A DNA stretch of 64,000 nt from M3007 sp964539805 (GTDB lineage: Bacteria; Bacteroidota; Bacteroidia; Chitinophagales; Saprospiraceae): NCBI GenBank assembly GCA_964539805.1, contig CAZIKN010000009.1, positions 27,651-91,650 of the forward strand, read 5' to 3'. Position numbers and translations under genes: made by a program. Below, in pieces: positions 43,331 to 53,803 of the stretch (position 1 is its first letter; each line of letters begins with the position of its first letter). Below the pieces are notes generated by a model. It saw only the letters and a list, made by a program, of their open reading frames with translations. It ran no database searches and was not told the origin of the DNA.

Positions 43331-45670
43331 ATGTTTTTAAACCGCACTGCCGCCTTCTTACTCCTTTGTATATGGGCCTGCCAATCATTACACGCACAAA
43401 ACAAGTGCACCATTAGTGGTGTCATCAAAGATGCCGAAAACGGAGAAACGCTAATTGGAGCCACTATTGAAGCGCTCGGCCTCGGAAAAGGCAATGTTAG
43501 CAATGAGTACGGATTTTATTCCATCAGTTTGCAGGAGGGAACAGACTCCATAACGCTACGTTTTCATTATTTAGGTTATGAAACCATCCTTCGGCGCATA
43601 AAACCTGTCGGAATTGTCAAATTAGATATGGAATTAAGGCCGGAAGGCTCCCTTTTGGAGGAAGTGGTTATTAAGGCTAATGCCTTGGAAGATCGGGTTA
43701 AAAGCACAGAAATGTCAGTGGCCACTATTGGAACCAAAGAGATTAAGGCCGTTCCTGCCCTGTTTGGGGAAATTGACGTTATTAAAATCTTGCAGTTGAA
43801 ACCTGGTTTTACCCCGGGTTCCGAAGGAACTACTGGTCTTTTTGTACGCGGTGGAAACAATGACCAAAACCTGATAGTCTTGGATGAGGCCGTTGTTTAT
43901 AATGCCAATCACCTGTTTGGTTTTTTTAGCACCTTTAACTCAGATGCGGTAAAAGACCTAAAGGTGTACAAAGGCGGCTTCCCCGGGCAATATGGTGGCC
44001 GCTTGAGTTCCGTTATTGATGTGCGTATGAAGGAAGGAAACAATAAAAAATTTAGCGGGGCAGGTGGTATTGGCCTTATTTCCAGCCGACTTACCTTGGA
44101 GGGGCCGATACAAAAGGATAAATCCTCTTTTATCGTAAGCGGACGACGCACTTATGTGGACATCATTACGCGGGCAGTTAACCGCGCCAACGAAGGCAAG
44201 CCCAACTACAATCCCATTCCAGATTATTACTTTTATGACCTGAATACAAAGGTCAATTTCACCTTGTCCAAAAAAGATAGGCTTTATTTGAGTGGTTATT
44301 TTGGCCGTGATGTGTTTGATTTTCAGAATGAGACCTTTGATTTTTTGTTTGATTGGGGAAATACTACGGGTACTGCTCGTTGGAACCACGTTTTTGGACC
44401 AAAATTGTTCTCCAATACCACCTTTACCTTTTCGGATTATCGTTACCGTATCCGCAATCTATTACAGGGTTTTTCCTTCCGCTTAGGCTCCAATATCAAA
44501 GATGCCAATACCAAAGTAGATTTTTATTATCAACCCAATAACAAGCATACCATTCGTTTTGGTGCCAGTGCTACCTATCATGATTTTATTGTGGCCAGGC
44601 TGCGGGCAGGTAGTGATGATGGGCAGGTAGATTTTCGCAGCGGGCAGGAGTATGACGGCATGGAGTATGGTACCTATTTTTCGGATGAATGGGCGCCCAC
44701 TCAAAAACTGAAAGTAAATTTTGGCGCAAGAATATCCGCTTGGAACAACCAGCCTGCCTTTTATGCCCGTTTTGAACCACGCCTGGCAGCCAATTATGCG
44801 TTTTCCAATCGGTTTTCTGTAAAAGGCTCTTATGCCCGAATGAACCAGTATGTCCACCTTTTAGCCAGCAGCGGCCTTTCTTTACCCACAGATATATGGT
44901 ACCCCAGTACAGAGGGGATTAAGCCTGAAACAAGCGATCAAATTGCCATCGGCCTCAATTATTTAGTCAATGACCAGATCATCGTGACTTGGGAGGCTTG
45001 GTACAAATGGCTTAAAAACCAAATTGATTTTAAAGATGGGGCTGAACTTTTTGGCAACAATAATTTGGAAAATGAATTGGTCATTGGTGATGGATATGCT
45101 TACAGCCCCCTGGAATTAGAAATTGAAAAAAAGGAAGGCCGCCTTACCGGCTGGATCGGCTATACGCTGGCATGGGTGCGTCGCGGCAATTTCCCCGGCG
45201 TAAATAATGGCCAATATTTCCCTCCCCGCTTTGATACGCGCCACAATGTCAATGTCGTGGCTACTTATGCGCTAAACAAACATTGGCAGATGACTGCCAC
45301 CTGGGTATATACATCCGGCTACATCACCTGGATGCCCTCCGGTCGTTTCACCTTTCAGGATGTGCCCGGGGCTCCCATCCAGCCCGTGGTGCCCTCATAC
45401 GGCCCGCGCAACAATTTCAGGGTGCCGGCATATATGCGCGCAGACCTCGGCATTGTCTATAAATGGAATGGCAAACGCACAGAAAATGACCTGACCATCA
45501 GTATTTATAATGCTACAGATCGTAGAAACCCCTATTTTCTGTACATAGAACCCACTTTCGAAACATTTGGTGAAGGCCCAACCGCCATTGAATTACCTGT
45601 TAAACTCACCGGAAAACAGGTCTCTCTTTTCCCCGTTTTGCCTTCAATAACCTGGAATTTTAAGTTTTAA
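43331..45670 (+). CDS. TonB-dependent receptor with carboxypeptidase-regulatory-like N-terminus
   Basis: A 779-residue outer-membrane gate that uses TonB energy to import a bound ligand. It has a signal peptide (~1-22), a CarboxypepD_reg-like beta-sandwich (~25-110, 'GVIKDAENGETLIGATIEAL'), a plug domain (~120-225, 'LFVRGGNNDQNLIVLDEAVVY' in part, 'YKGGFPGQYGGRLSSVIDV') and a beta-barrel (~230-779) that ends in 'SITWNFKF' with a terminal Phe. The DUF4249 lipoprotein gene begins 3 bp after its stop, a common Bacteroidota pair. The ligand is unknown; the pair differs from SusC/SusD glycan systems. No regulator or TonB gene is close. Confidence 0.9.
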   Translation: MFLNRTAAFLLLCIWACQSLHAQNKCTISGVIKDAENGETLIGATIEALGLGKGNVSNEYGFYSISLQEGTDSITLRFHYLGYETILRRIKPVGIVKLDMELRPEGSLLEEVVIKANALEDRVKSTEMSVATIGTKEIKAVPALFGEIDVIKILQLKPGFTPGSEGTTGLFVRGGNNDQNLIVLDEAVVYNANHLFGFFSTFNSDAVKDLKVYKGGFPGQYGGRLSSVIDVRMKEGNNKKFSGAGGIGLISSRLTLEGPIQKDKSSFIVSGRRTYVDIITRAVNRANEGKPNYNPIPDYYFYDLNTKVNFTLSKKDRLYLSGYFGRDVFDFQNETFDFLFDWGNTTGTARWNHVFGPKLFSNTTFTFSDYRYRIRNLLQGFSFRLGSNIKDANTKVDFYYQPNNKHTIRFGASATYHDFIVARLRAGSDDGQVDFRSGQEYDGMEYGTYFSDEWAPTQKLKVNFGARISAWNNQPAFYARFEPRLAANYAFSNRFSVKGSYARMNQYVHLLASSGLSLPTDIWYPSTEGIKPETSDQIAIGLNYLVNDQIIVTWEAWYKWLKNQIDFKDGAELFGNNNLENELVIGDGYAYSPLELEIEKKEGRLTGWIGYTLAWVRRGNFPGVNNGQYFPPRFDTRHNVNVVATYALNKHWQMTATWVYTSGYITWMPSGRFTFQDVPGAPIQPVVPSYGPRNNFRVPAYMRADLGIVYKWNGKRTENDLTISIYNATDRRNPYFLYIEPTFETFGEGPTAIELPVKLTGKQVSLFPVLPSITWNFKF

Positions 45671-45673
45671 GAC

Positions 45674-46522
45674 ATGAAATTATTTTCAATATTAGCCCCT
45701 TTTTGTATTCTTTTTTTGGTTGCAGCCTGCAACCTTACCAAGGACGTAGAACTGGATTTGCCAGATTATGACCAGCAACCCGTTGTGGAGTGCTATTTGG
45801 AGCCGGGCAAGCCGTTTCGCATGTTGCTAACACGTAGCTATGGATTTTTTGACCCTTTGGGCCTTGATTCCTCTTTTCTGCAAAAAACGCTCCTGCAGGA
45901 TGCATTCGTGACCATCAGCTACAATGGCCGAACGGATACTTTGCGCAATGCGCCCTCATTTGAGATCAACCCATTGAAGCTTTACAATTACTCCAATCCG
46001 CGCTTGGTCCCTTCAACTCCGGGGATTGAATACGTGCTGAATATTACTTTGCCCAACGGCGGCGGCTCTATCACGGGTACCACCCAAATGCTGCCTCGCG
46101 TAGGCATTGATAGTGTAGTGGTGGAATTTAGCAAAGATGTGGATTCCTTGGCGCGTGTGCTCACTTATATCACAGATGACCTTACGCAGACCAATTTTTA
46201 CCGCCGATTGTTGAACTACAGTGCCTTGGATAGCGTGCCAGAACAGGATTTTTTGGTCACGGATCGCTTCTCTACTACCAAACTTATCGCTTTCGGAACA
46301 GGTTATGAACTAAAAGTTGGGGACACCATTTTTAATACCATCTTTCACATTACCCGTGAGCATTATGATTATTATGAAAGTGTCCAAAATGCGGTTTTTG
46401 GCAACATCAGCCCCTTCGCGCAGCCTTCGCAGATTGTGAGCAACGTAAAAGGCTCTGCCAATCCCATTGGCATTTTTGCGCCTTTGGTATATGATCGGGA
46501 TACTACAATTGTTAAGAAGTAA
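45674..46522 (+). CDS. DUF4249 family lipoprotein
   Basis: A 282-residue predicted lipoprotein with lipobox 'VAAC' (Cys19, 'FLVAACNLTKDVELDL'). The body is beta-rich, as in the DUF4249 family ('QQPVVECYLEPGKPFRMLLT', 'NPRLVPSTPGIEYVLNITLP', then 'GGGSITGTTQMLP'). DUF4249 proteins are encoded next to TonB receptors across the phylum and are thought to help on the cell surface with ligand capture, by analogy with SusD; this has not been shown for this protein. The gene starts 3 bp after the receptor stop, so the two are co-translated from one mRNA. No clear terminator follows. Confidence 0.85.
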   Translation: MKLFSILAPFCILFLVAACNLTKDVELDLPDYDQQPVVECYLEPGKPFRMLLTRSYGFFDPLGLDSSFLQKTLLQDAFVTISYNGRTDTLRNAPSFEINPLKLYNYSNPRLVPSTPGIEYVLNITLPNGGGSITGTTQMLPRVGIDSVVVEFSKDVDSLARVLTYITDDLTQTNFYRRLLNYSALDSVPEQDFLVTDRFSTTKLIAFGTGYELKVGDTIFNTIFHITREHYDYYESVQNAVFGNISPFAQPSQIVSNVKGSANPIGIFAPLVYDRDTTIVKK

Positions 46523-46665
46523 CTTCTGGAAATTATGGGCAGCACATGCTTATTTCCATAAATTCGCGATGCGGACTGTTCAACTATGCCCGGAAGTGGT
46601 TTTGAAGATTAGGAGCATTATATAATATCCTGTTATTCAAATATTTGCCTGCAATAATGCCGCTT

Positions 46666-48345
46666 TTATCGGGCATCGCGTTCAAAAAAAACGAAACCGT
46701 TTTTTCGGTATAGTTCACGGCATTTTGGGAGGCTTGGAAGTTCCTCCAAGCGGTTGAGTTTGGCTACAAAATAAACCTTTTTGTTGGTATGGCCATGGGC
46801 CAGATTTTCGTATTCATCGGCCTTGGGATCAGCTAAATATGGTTTTTCAGTATAAAAAAGATGGGCATAGCTTTTATACCCGATGGGCTTTACGAAGCAA
46901 TCCTCACCGGATTTTGACATATAAAACTCAATGGCAGCACGTTGGGTGTAACATTCTATCTTGTTGACAATCAGCAGTAAGGTTAACCAGGTGAACACTG
47001 CACCACCAACGAAGACGCTTTGCACAGAAAGCCAATGGCGATATTTGACCCAGTAGTAAGTACCCATTATACTGCCTGCTATTAGGACTAATCCGGGCAA
47101 ACCATGCCAAAGCTGCCAGTCAACCGTTGCTTCTAAATTGGCAGCCGCAAATGGATCGCGGTGAAACATGGGTCTTATCCACTCAATATGTTGCCCAAAC
47201 CAGGGCAATATGGCAACCAATCCTCCAATGGTAATACCAATGAGCGGTAGAAGGTAGGGAATCCATTTAGGGCGAGCATCCCAGCAGATGGCTCGCCACA
47301 GTGTGACCGCACCGAGATAAGTAATGGGGAAATAAGCTAAAGAGGAATAATGAACAATTTTGGTTTTGACAATACTGAACAAGATCAGCACCACCCAAAA
47401 CAACAACTGCATCCAAGTGCCCAGATCGCTCCTTTTGCATCCTTCCAGGGTGCCGGACTCCAGCATTTCGTCCTCGCTTACGCGATCACCCCACAAATTA
47501 AACAAGGCGAACACGGATACCGGGAAGCAGCCCAACAGGAGCACCACCGCGTGGTAACCCCAAAAACCACCATGACCACTATCGGGCGTGTTGAACAGGC
47601 GTATCTGGTATTCAAAAAACTCTACCGCAAACCAAGGCCCAAATTTTATACTTTCAATAAGGAACCACAAAGTACCCGCAACCCCGGAAAACAGGGCGTA
47701 AATGACCATGTGCTTAAAGTAGCCCTTGCCCCGAAACCTGTATTTCACCCAATAACCGCCGAGTACCAGCATGACGATGAGAAAAGCAGCTGGCCCTTTG
47801 GTCATAACAGCCAAACCCAGCAATAATCCGCCAATGACCAAATAACGGTATTTATGCCACCATGAGATGCGTTTTTTTTGAGTGAAAAATTGCCACCTAA
47901 ATTCAATAAATCCGTATAAGCCACAGAAAATGAACAAGTTGAACCAGGGATCAATAATACCGCTTCGGAAATAAAGATGGGGCAAAATACTGCCTACCCA
48001 GGCCAGCGCCCATATCCATGCAAACATGCGATCATGCAGGCGAAAGCCAATATTGTACACCAATAATAAAGTGACAATGCCACAAATGGCATTGGGTAGG
48101 CGGGCCGAAAATTCATGTACACCGAAGAGACTCATGGATGCTGCCTGCATCCAAAGAAAAAGAGGGGGCTTTTCCCAAAAAGGCTCGAAATCAATTTGCG
48201 GACGAAACCAATCACCTGTAACAAGCATTTCCCGTGCACATTCCGCAAAATTGATCTCATCCCAGTCAAACAGGTGCACAAGGCCCAGTCCAGGGATAAA
48301 AAGTAAAAAGCCGATCAAGCTTAGTAATAGATAATCACGCCGCAT
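46666..48345 (-). CDS. GT39/ArnT-like membrane glycosyltransferase
   Basis: A 559-residue integral membrane enzyme of the dolichyl-phosphate-mannose/ArnT transferase type, which moves a sugar from a lipid-linked donor onto a lipid or protein outside the membrane. I chose ATG 48345 ('MRRDYLLLSLIGFLLFI') over TTG 48360. The family's first periplasmic loop has the acidic motif 'FDWDEINFAECAREML' and then 'FEPFWEKPPLFLW'; the Asp-Glu pair is catalytic in relatives. About 10-12 hydrophobic helices follow, with a ~150-residue soluble C-terminal part. The acceptor could be lipid A or a T9SS-related surface polymer; neither is shown by the sequence. Confidence 0.85.
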   Translation of the reverse strand: MRRDYLLLSLIGFLLFIPGLGLVHLFDWDEINFAECAREMLVTGDWFRPQIDFEPFWEKPPLFLWMQAASMSLFGVHEFSARLPNAICGIVTLLLVYNIGFRLHDRMFAWIWALAWVGSILPHLYFRSGIIDPWFNLFIFCGLYGFIEFRWQFFTQKKRISWWHKYRYLVIGGLLLGLAVMTKGPAAFLIVMLVLGGYWVKYRFRGKGYFKHMVIYALFSGVAGTLWFLIESIKFGPWFAVEFFEYQIRLFNTPDSGHGGFWGYHAVVLLLGCFPVSVFALFNLWGDRVSEDEMLESGTLEGCKRSDLGTWMQLLFWVVLILFSIVKTKIVHYSSLAYFPITYLGAVTLWRAICWDARPKWIPYLLPLIGITIGGLVAILPWFGQHIEWIRPMFHRDPFAAANLEATVDWQLWHGLPGLVLIAGSIMGTYYWVKYRHWLSVQSVFVGGAVFTWLTLLLIVNKIECYTQRAAIEFYMSKSGEDCFVKPIGYKSYAHLFYTEKPYLADPKADEYENLAHGHTNKKVYFVAKLNRLEELPSLPKCRELYRKNGFVFFERDAR

Positions 48346-48427
48346 ATCAGATGGAAACAAATGATCCTTACTTTGGTTTACAACAACCTTTGCAAATCAT
48401 TTGCGAATAGTAAACAGCGTTTACCGT

Positions 48428-48435
48428 TATTTTTG
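48428..48435 (+). promoter_or_regulatory. -7 element of the thioredoxin-family gene
   Basis: TATTTTTG matches TAnnTTTG and lies 89 bp before the ATG at 48525. A TTG at 48401-48403 is 24 bp upstream, slightly too far for a good -33 element. Confidence 0.4.
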
Positions 48436-48524
48436 CGCCGGTTTTAAAAGCCAAAACTACAAAAAGCCAAATAATCAAGTTATTTTATCATTTTCTATCC
48501 ACCTCACACGGTACAAACATCAAT

Positions 48525-49700
48525 ATGAATACCTTAAAAGTAGTTTTACTCGGCGTTTTCGCCTGGAGCAGTGCCCTTTTATCCGCACAAGGAATTGAAT
48601 TTTTTCACGGCACATGGGCAGAGGCCAAAGCCAAAGCCAAAGCCGAAGGCAAAATCATTTTCGTGGATGCCTACGCCGCCTGGTGTGGCCCTTGTAAAAG
48701 AATGGCAGCCACCGTGTTTACACAGGAGTCTGTTGGAAATTATTTCAACACCAACTTTGTAAACCTCAAAATTGACATGGAAAAACCCGAAAACATGGAA
48801 TTTGCCAGTAAATATCCTGTTTCAGCCTATCCTACACTCATGTTTTTGGACAGCACGGGCAAAGTGATCCAAAAAGCCGTTGGAGCCAAAGATGAAAAAG
48901 GTCTCCTTGATTTTGGACAAAAAACATTGGGCCGGGCAGATAAATCCGGCGACTATGAAAAAATGTACAATGAGGGTAATCGTGATCCGCAATTTTTATA
49001 TGACTATGTTAAATCATTAAATGCCTCTGGAAAACCCTCACTCAAAATCACCAACGAATACCTGAACGGGCAAAAAGACCTCAACACGGACTTCAATCTT
49101 CGCTTTATTCTTGAAGGCGCCACAGAGTCGGATAGCCGTGTTTTTGATCTATTGATGAAAAACCGCACCCCAATCACCAAATTGGTGGGTGAAAATGTTG
49201 TAAATACCCGCATTGAAAAATCCTGCGCCAATACGGTCAAAAAAGCGGTGGAATTCAAGGATGAAAAGCTGTTGGAGGACGCAAAGGCCAAACTTAAGTC
49301 GGCATTGCCTGCCCGTGCCAGCGACTTTATCTATGATGCTGATACCAAATACTATGCAGCAGTAAAAGATGTCAAAAAATATTTGGCGGCAGTAAAGACA
49401 TACCAAAAATCAGAGGTCAAAAACAATGCTGCCAAACTGCATGACCTGTGCATCAAAATTGTGCGCGCCTTCCCTGAAGATACCAAAGCCTTAAAACAGG
49501 CCGAAGAATGGGCCAAGGACGCTGCCGAAACAGGTGGGTTGCCCGAATATTACATGACTTTGGCTGAAGTGTACAAACGTCAGGGCGAAAAAGCCAAGGC
49601 AAAATCCACAGCGGAAAAGGCACGCAAAGCTATTGGGACCGAGGACAAGCAAAACATGGGCGGAAAAATTGATTACTTTATCCAATCCCTTGAAGGATAA
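48525..49700 (+). CDS. secreted thioredoxin-family protein with helical C-terminal domain
   Basis: A 391-residue exported protein. The signal peptide ends near residue 22 ('SALLSAQ'). A thioredoxin-like domain (~23-145) has the redox motif 'WCGPC' (Cys54 and Cys57) and the cis-Pro segment 'AYPTLMF', so it should reduce or swap disulfides in the periplasm. The C-terminal ~240 residues are helical and TPR-like ('EYYMTLAEVYKRQGEKAKAK'), perhaps for partner binding. The repeated 'AKAKAKAEGK' (~34-43) belongs to the first helix. Convergent with the nuclease gene, 2 bp apart, with no room for a terminator between them. Confidence 0.87.
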   Translation: MNTLKVVLLGVFAWSSALLSAQGIEFFHGTWAEAKAKAKAEGKIIFVDAYAAWCGPCKRMAATVFTQESVGNYFNTNFVNLKIDMEKPENMEFASKYPVSAYPTLMFLDSTGKVIQKAVGAKDEKGLLDFGQKTLGRADKSGDYEKMYNEGNRDPQFLYDYVKSLNASGKPSLKITNEYLNGQKDLNTDFNLRFILEGATESDSRVFDLLMKNRTPITKLVGENVVNTRIEKSCANTVKKAVEFKDEKLLEDAKAKLKSALPARASDFIYDADTKYYAAVKDVKKYLAAVKTYQKSEVKNNAAKLHDLCIKIVRAFPEDTKALKQAEEWAKDAAETGGLPEYYMTLAEVYKRQGEKAKAKSTAEKARKAIGTEDKQNMGGKIDYFIQSLEG

Positions 49701-49702
49701 GC

Positions 49703-50830
49703 TCATACTTTGGCAAAATAAGCTTTGGCTTTTTCGGCCAATTGATGCGCGATAGCAGGATTTTCCGACATTTTTTCCAAAATAAAGGCCTCAAAAATTT
49801 TATCTAAACTGTCAAAGGAGTCGCCGCTGAGCTGGTGCACCAAAGTATTGTCCGTATAACTGCGCCTGCGCGGAATAAGGTGAAACGCATCGGGGAAGTT
49901 TTGTTTCAGCTGTGTATTGGAGAACTCAATGCTTTGCTCTGGTTTTATATCGTTGATATTCAGAGAAATAATAGCATCCTTTGTATTGTTGGAGGCGATA
50001 AATGCATCCAACTCCGTGTATAGTTCAGAAAGGCTTTTTTGATGGCAATGATTAAGGTCAAGTTTTAGCCAAGAGCGCGTAGGTATAGCCTCGAACGAGA
50101 CATCAAGTGTCCCGTTCGAGGCATTTTTTTCCAATACCAAAAAACCTTTTTCACTACCTATTTCGGTATCGCTCATGCGTTCCGTACTTCCGGAGTACCA
50201 GGCAGCAGGGTGCAGGTCTATTTTTTGATAATTGTGCCAGTGACCCAATGCAATATATTGAAAATCAATAAGTTTTTTTTCAAACGCTACAGGAAAAATC
50301 TGCTCACCATACTCGTCCATCAGGAATTTTTTGCCCAAGGATGTATGCAGCATCAGCAGATTAAATGCATCTGCTTGTGCTTCCAAACGGGTCAATTCTT
50401 CCAGCATAACTCTATGCTCATTAAAATGGGGCACACCGTGCACCACCAAGCCATCAAACTGAATTTTCTCCCATTGATCGCCATAAATAGGATAAACACC
50501 TGAAACCGTGCGCAAAGCCCTCAAAATGGGGCTGTTGTATATCGTCTTGGGTGTTTCATGGTTACCGGCAATGATTACGATAGGTATATTGGCCAAACTT
50601 AGGCGGCGCAATTGTTCTAACCCGATGGTCAGCGCGCGATTGGAGGGGCTTGGCCGGTGAAAAAAATCACCGCTGTGGATCACAACATCCGGCCTGACGT
50701 CCAAAATGCGGTCAATAGCATGCTCAAAGGCATTATATACATCCTGCTCCCGTGTGTTGATACCGGAATCGTTGACCATGTCATAGGCTTGATAGCCCAG
50801 GTGTGTGTCAGATATGTGTATTAGACGCAT
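49703..50830 (-). CDS. SbcD/Mre11-like DNA repair exonuclease subunit
   Basis: A 375-residue metallophosphoesterase of the SbcD/Mre11 type, which trims DNA ends together with the ATPase SbcC. The metal motifs are in order: 'ISDTHLGY' (Asp8, His10), 'HSGDFFHRP' (Asp55), 'IIAGNHETP' (Asn90, His91), 'LMLHTSLG' and 'ALGHWHNYQ'. The C-terminal cap is near ~270-340. No sbcC gene lies next to it, although the two usually form an operon, so SbcC must be elsewhere or this subunit works with another partner. It is downstream of, and 6 bp from, the secreted metalloprotease gene on the same strand. A specific sbcD name is avoided. Confidence 0.85.
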   Translation of the reverse strand: MRLIHISDTHLGYQAYDMVNDSGINTREQDVYNAFEHAIDRILDVRPDVVIHSGDFFHRPSPSNRALTIGLEQLRRLSLANIPIVIIAGNHETPKTIYNSPILRALRTVSGVYPIYGDQWEKIQFDGLVVHGVPHFNEHRVMLEELTRLEAQADAFNLLMLHTSLGKKFLMDEYGEQIFPVAFEKKLIDFQYIALGHWHNYQKIDLHPAAWYSGSTERMSDTEIGSEKGFLVLEKNASNGTLDVSFEAIPTRSWLKLDLNHCHQKSLSELYTELDAFIASNNTKDAIISLNINDIKPEQSIEFSNTQLKQNFPDAFHLIPRRRSYTDNTLVHQLSGDSFDSLDKIFEAFILEKMSENPAIAHQLAEKAKAYFAKV

Positions 50831-50836
50831 GGTTTG

Positions 50837-53803
50837 TTATTGTTTGACCACAGTGCCAGTCCAGCTTTCTGATGCTGATGTGGCTCTTATGCGATAAACC
50901 CCGGTGGGCAAATCACCAATCAGGAGTAATTGGCCCGTATTCAGGTTTTGTTCCCGAACCAATTGCCCGGCGGCATTCCAAAGGCTGACGAAGAGTGCTT
51001 CGGGTTGTTTTTCAGCGGGTACCAGAAGTTGTAGGGCATTTTGGGCTGGATTGGGCGAAATTTGAAGCAAACCGGAGGCCGCACCGGTACTGATGATTTC
51101 CACGTTGGAATATTGATAAGCGCCATCCATATCTTCTTGTTTTAGTCGGTAATAGTGTTGGGTGTTGGGCAGCAATGCTTTATCTTCAAAAGTATAGGTT
51201 TTTGGTTCGCGGCTATCACCATTGCCTGACACCCAGCCTATGGTTTCAAAACGGCTGGTATTGCCTATGCTGCGTTCAATATGGAAACCCTTGTTTTTAC
51301 TTTCGGTTATGGTTTTCCAATCTAAGCGCGCTGTTTTTTCTGATGTTTTTTTGGCTTTAAATGACTGTAGCTCAACAGGGAGTGCAAGAAAACAAAACTC
51401 AAGCCCCCAAGAATTCAACGTTCCCGCTTCCGGGCTGTCGTAGTCTTTTATTCTAAGCGTCCAGGTACCATTGATCTCTTCATTGTCATAATCGGAAAGC
51501 GTTTGCAACGATTTGAAAGCGTTGGCGCTGATGGGCGGGCAAGGTATGGAGCCATAGCCATTATTGGCCTCATCGTCAAAATTGAGGCTCATATTGGCAC
51601 TTCCACTGCATATTTGATCCAATAATTGGCGCTCTACGCCAATTGGGTTGACCAACCATATCCCCAATTCACTGATTTGATTGTGTGTAATGTTCAAATT
51701 TTTCACATTGACATCCTGAACAAAAGCGAAAAACGAGATATCCAATGTTGAAATGGTTTCCCCCCTGAAATTCAGGGCTTTGGGCACATCGGTACTATTA
51801 AAAACCTGATTGCATTGGCTACTGTAATTGCCCAAATAAAAATTGACATTGGACACATCATAAAAGATATTGCCAACCGCTCTTACCATAATACGGGCCT
51901 GATTGGTGGTTACATTGGGAAAAGTAAGGGTTTGAATACCATCGTTGGGCGTATTGGCCAAAAGCATGCTGAAATTGAGGCCGCCATCCGTTGAGATGAG
52001 GATATCCACATTGGCACAGCTGACGGGGGCGTTGTTGGTATTGGCCACATTCCATTTTACGGTATCCACAGCGCCTGATTGGATCACGATTTGAGTATTC
52101 GGTTTGGTTACCACAAAAGGACCGCTGCCGCCATCGGTGGTTATAGTAACGGACTTTTCAGTAGTGCAGCCCCCACCTACACGATTGTCACGGGCGGTTA
52201 CGCGAAATTCCATGGTGCGTGCAACAGAGGGTAATTCTTCCCAGTCGTAATTGAATCCGCTGAGAACATCCTCAAAAAGAGGGAAATAGCGTGTATCAGA
52301 GGCGGTGGGAAGAAAACTGCGGAACATAGGGCCGCTTACGTTTGTGCTCACGGGAGGCATGGGCTGTTGGTTGCCGGTGAAAGCATCCACCTGCTCCCAA
52401 CAATACGTTAGGGCATCGCCGTTGGGATCGGATGCCGTGGCTTTCAAAAAGAAAGGAGTGGACCTGGGTATGGTGCGGTTGCTCAAGTTGTTCACCGCAG
52501 GAGCCGTATTGCCATTGCCGCTTTTAGTCGCGCAGCCATCACCAGCACCCGTGAGAAATGCACCCATAGGCACCAGGCTACCCGTGTGATAATAGTCGTC
52601 AGCGTCATTCTGTATATTGGGCGGACAAATGCCTGCATAGCCCATGATGGTACTGGCACTTCCTGGCTCCATAGCGGTGGGATCCCAACGGAAGCAGGAA
52701 TTATACTGCATGTGGGAGGCACCATACTGGTGGCCAAACTCATGGGAAACCAAGCGCACATCAAAAAAATCACCCTCAGGCACATCGGCGCAGGAAACCC
52801 CCTTGGCTTTGTTAGAGGCATTACAAACGCTCTGTAAAAAAGCCACGCCAGCGCCACCGCCATTGCTGCTGCCAAACACATGGCCGATGTCATAATTAGT
52901 GGTACCTATAACATTGTCGCAGGTGGTTTGATTTTCATCCAACATAGCCTGAGTACTGAAGTTGTCATAAGGGTCAGTGGCCGGATCGGTATAAATGATG
53001 TTTTCATTATTGGGGATAATGTTCATCCGTACACTCAGGTCGCGTTCATAAATGCCATTGATGCGGTTCATGGAGGTCGTCATGGCGGCCAGTGCAGGCC
53101 CTTTGTTTCCCGGGCCACCTCCGTGGTACAGGGTGTACTCACCAGTACCCGCCAATGCCAAGCGATAGGTGCGCAATTGGCCACAATCAGATGCCCTGTT
53201 GTGCACTTGTTGTTCAAAGTTGAGTTGCGAGGCTTCCATTTCGGCATCTGATACGCCGCATTCCACTTTGTGCGCCTGTGTGCTTTTTAGTGTTTTTTTC
53301 CAATAGCACACATAATCACGGGTATTGCCGCGCTGTAGCGGATCAATATAAGCAGTACTACCCTTACCCCCCATAACCATAGCGTGAAGGCCCGCCATGG
53401 TATAATCCAAGCGAAGGATCAAATGCGGATTGTCTATGCCTTTGCCTGCAAATGTTCGGATTTCAGGATATTTTGTCTCAAGATCGGGATGAAGCACAGG
53501 TACCTTCCAAACATAGAAGCGGGCCATTTGGCCATCGGGCAGGGGCAAGGTGAAGGGCAGGCCTTTTTTGCCCGCCAATATGTCCTGTTCTGAAGGCGCT
53601 TCTGACAAGGCAGCCTTATACTGCTCGAAATCAACCCATAGTGCATCATAATGATCAAGACCGCTCCAACGCCCTGATAAGCTGATCCGGGGATCAAACG
53701 GACTGGTTTGTTGCCACCAATTGATGGGTTTGTTTTTTTGTGCAAGTGTGATCTCAGGTAAGATCAGCAGTAAAAAAGGCAATAAGCAACGGTACAACTT
53801 CAT
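50837..53803 (-). CDS. secreted reprolysin-like (M12B) metalloprotease with P domain and T9SS tail
   Basis: A 988-residue exported zinc protease. I chose ATG 53803, which starts the signal peptide ('MKLYRCLLPFLLLILPEITL'). A long prodomain (~25-205) precedes the catalytic domain (~210-450), with the zinc motif 'HEFGHQYGASH' (His354, His358, His364). An Ig-like region (~450-660) is followed by a proprotein convertase P-like domain (~690-810, 'LGIWLVNPIGVERQLLDQIC'). A fibronectin-like sandwich (~815-905, 'LPVELQSFKAKKTSEKTARL') and a T9SS type A tail ('LQISPNPAQNALQLLVPAE' on) end the chain. It should degrade extracellular protein. It is the first gene of a likely pair with the SbcD-like nuclease, a chance grouping by function. 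Confidence 0.9.
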   Translation of the reverse strand: MKLYRCLLPFLLLILPEITLAQKNKPINWWQQTSPFDPRISLSGRWSGLDHYDALWVDFEQYKAALSEAPSEQDILAGKKGLPFTLPLPDGQMARFYVWKVPVLHPDLETKYPEIRTFAGKGIDNPHLILRLDYTMAGLHAMVMGGKGSTAYIDPLQRGNTRDYVCYWKKTLKSTQAHKVECGVSDAEMEASQLNFEQQVHNRASDCGQLRTYRLALAGTGEYTLYHGGGPGNKGPALAAMTTSMNRINGIYERDLSVRMNIIPNNENIIYTDPATDPYDNFSTQAMLDENQTTCDNVIGTTNYDIGHVFGSSNGGGAGVAFLQSVCNASNKAKGVSCADVPEGDFFDVRLVSHEFGHQYGASHMQYNSCFRWDPTAMEPGSASTIMGYAGICPPNIQNDADDYYHTGSLVPMGAFLTGAGDGCATKSGNGNTAPAVNNLSNRTIPRSTPFFLKATASDPNGDALTYCWEQVDAFTGNQQPMPPVSTNVSGPMFRSFLPTASDTRYFPLFEDVLSGFNYDWEELPSVARTMEFRVTARDNRVGGGCTTEKSVTITTDGGSGPFVVTKPNTQIVIQSGAVDTVKWNVANTNNAPVSCANVDILISTDGGLNFSMLLANTPNDGIQTLTFPNVTTNQARIMVRAVGNIFYDVSNVNFYLGNYSSQCNQVFNSTDVPKALNFRGETISTLDISFFAFVQDVNVKNLNITHNQISELGIWLVNPIGVERQLLDQICSGSANMSLNFDDEANNGYGSIPCPPISANAFKSLQTLSDYDNEEINGTWTLRIKDYDSPEAGTLNSWGLEFCFLALPVELQSFKAKKTSEKTARLDWKTITESKNKGFHIERSIGNTSRFETIGWVSGNGDSREPKTYTFEDKALLPNTQHYYRLKQEDMDGAYQYSNVEIISTGAASGLLQISPNPAQNALQLLVPAEKQPEALFVSLWNAAGQLVREQNLNTGQLLLIGDLPTGVYRIRATSASESWTGTVVKQ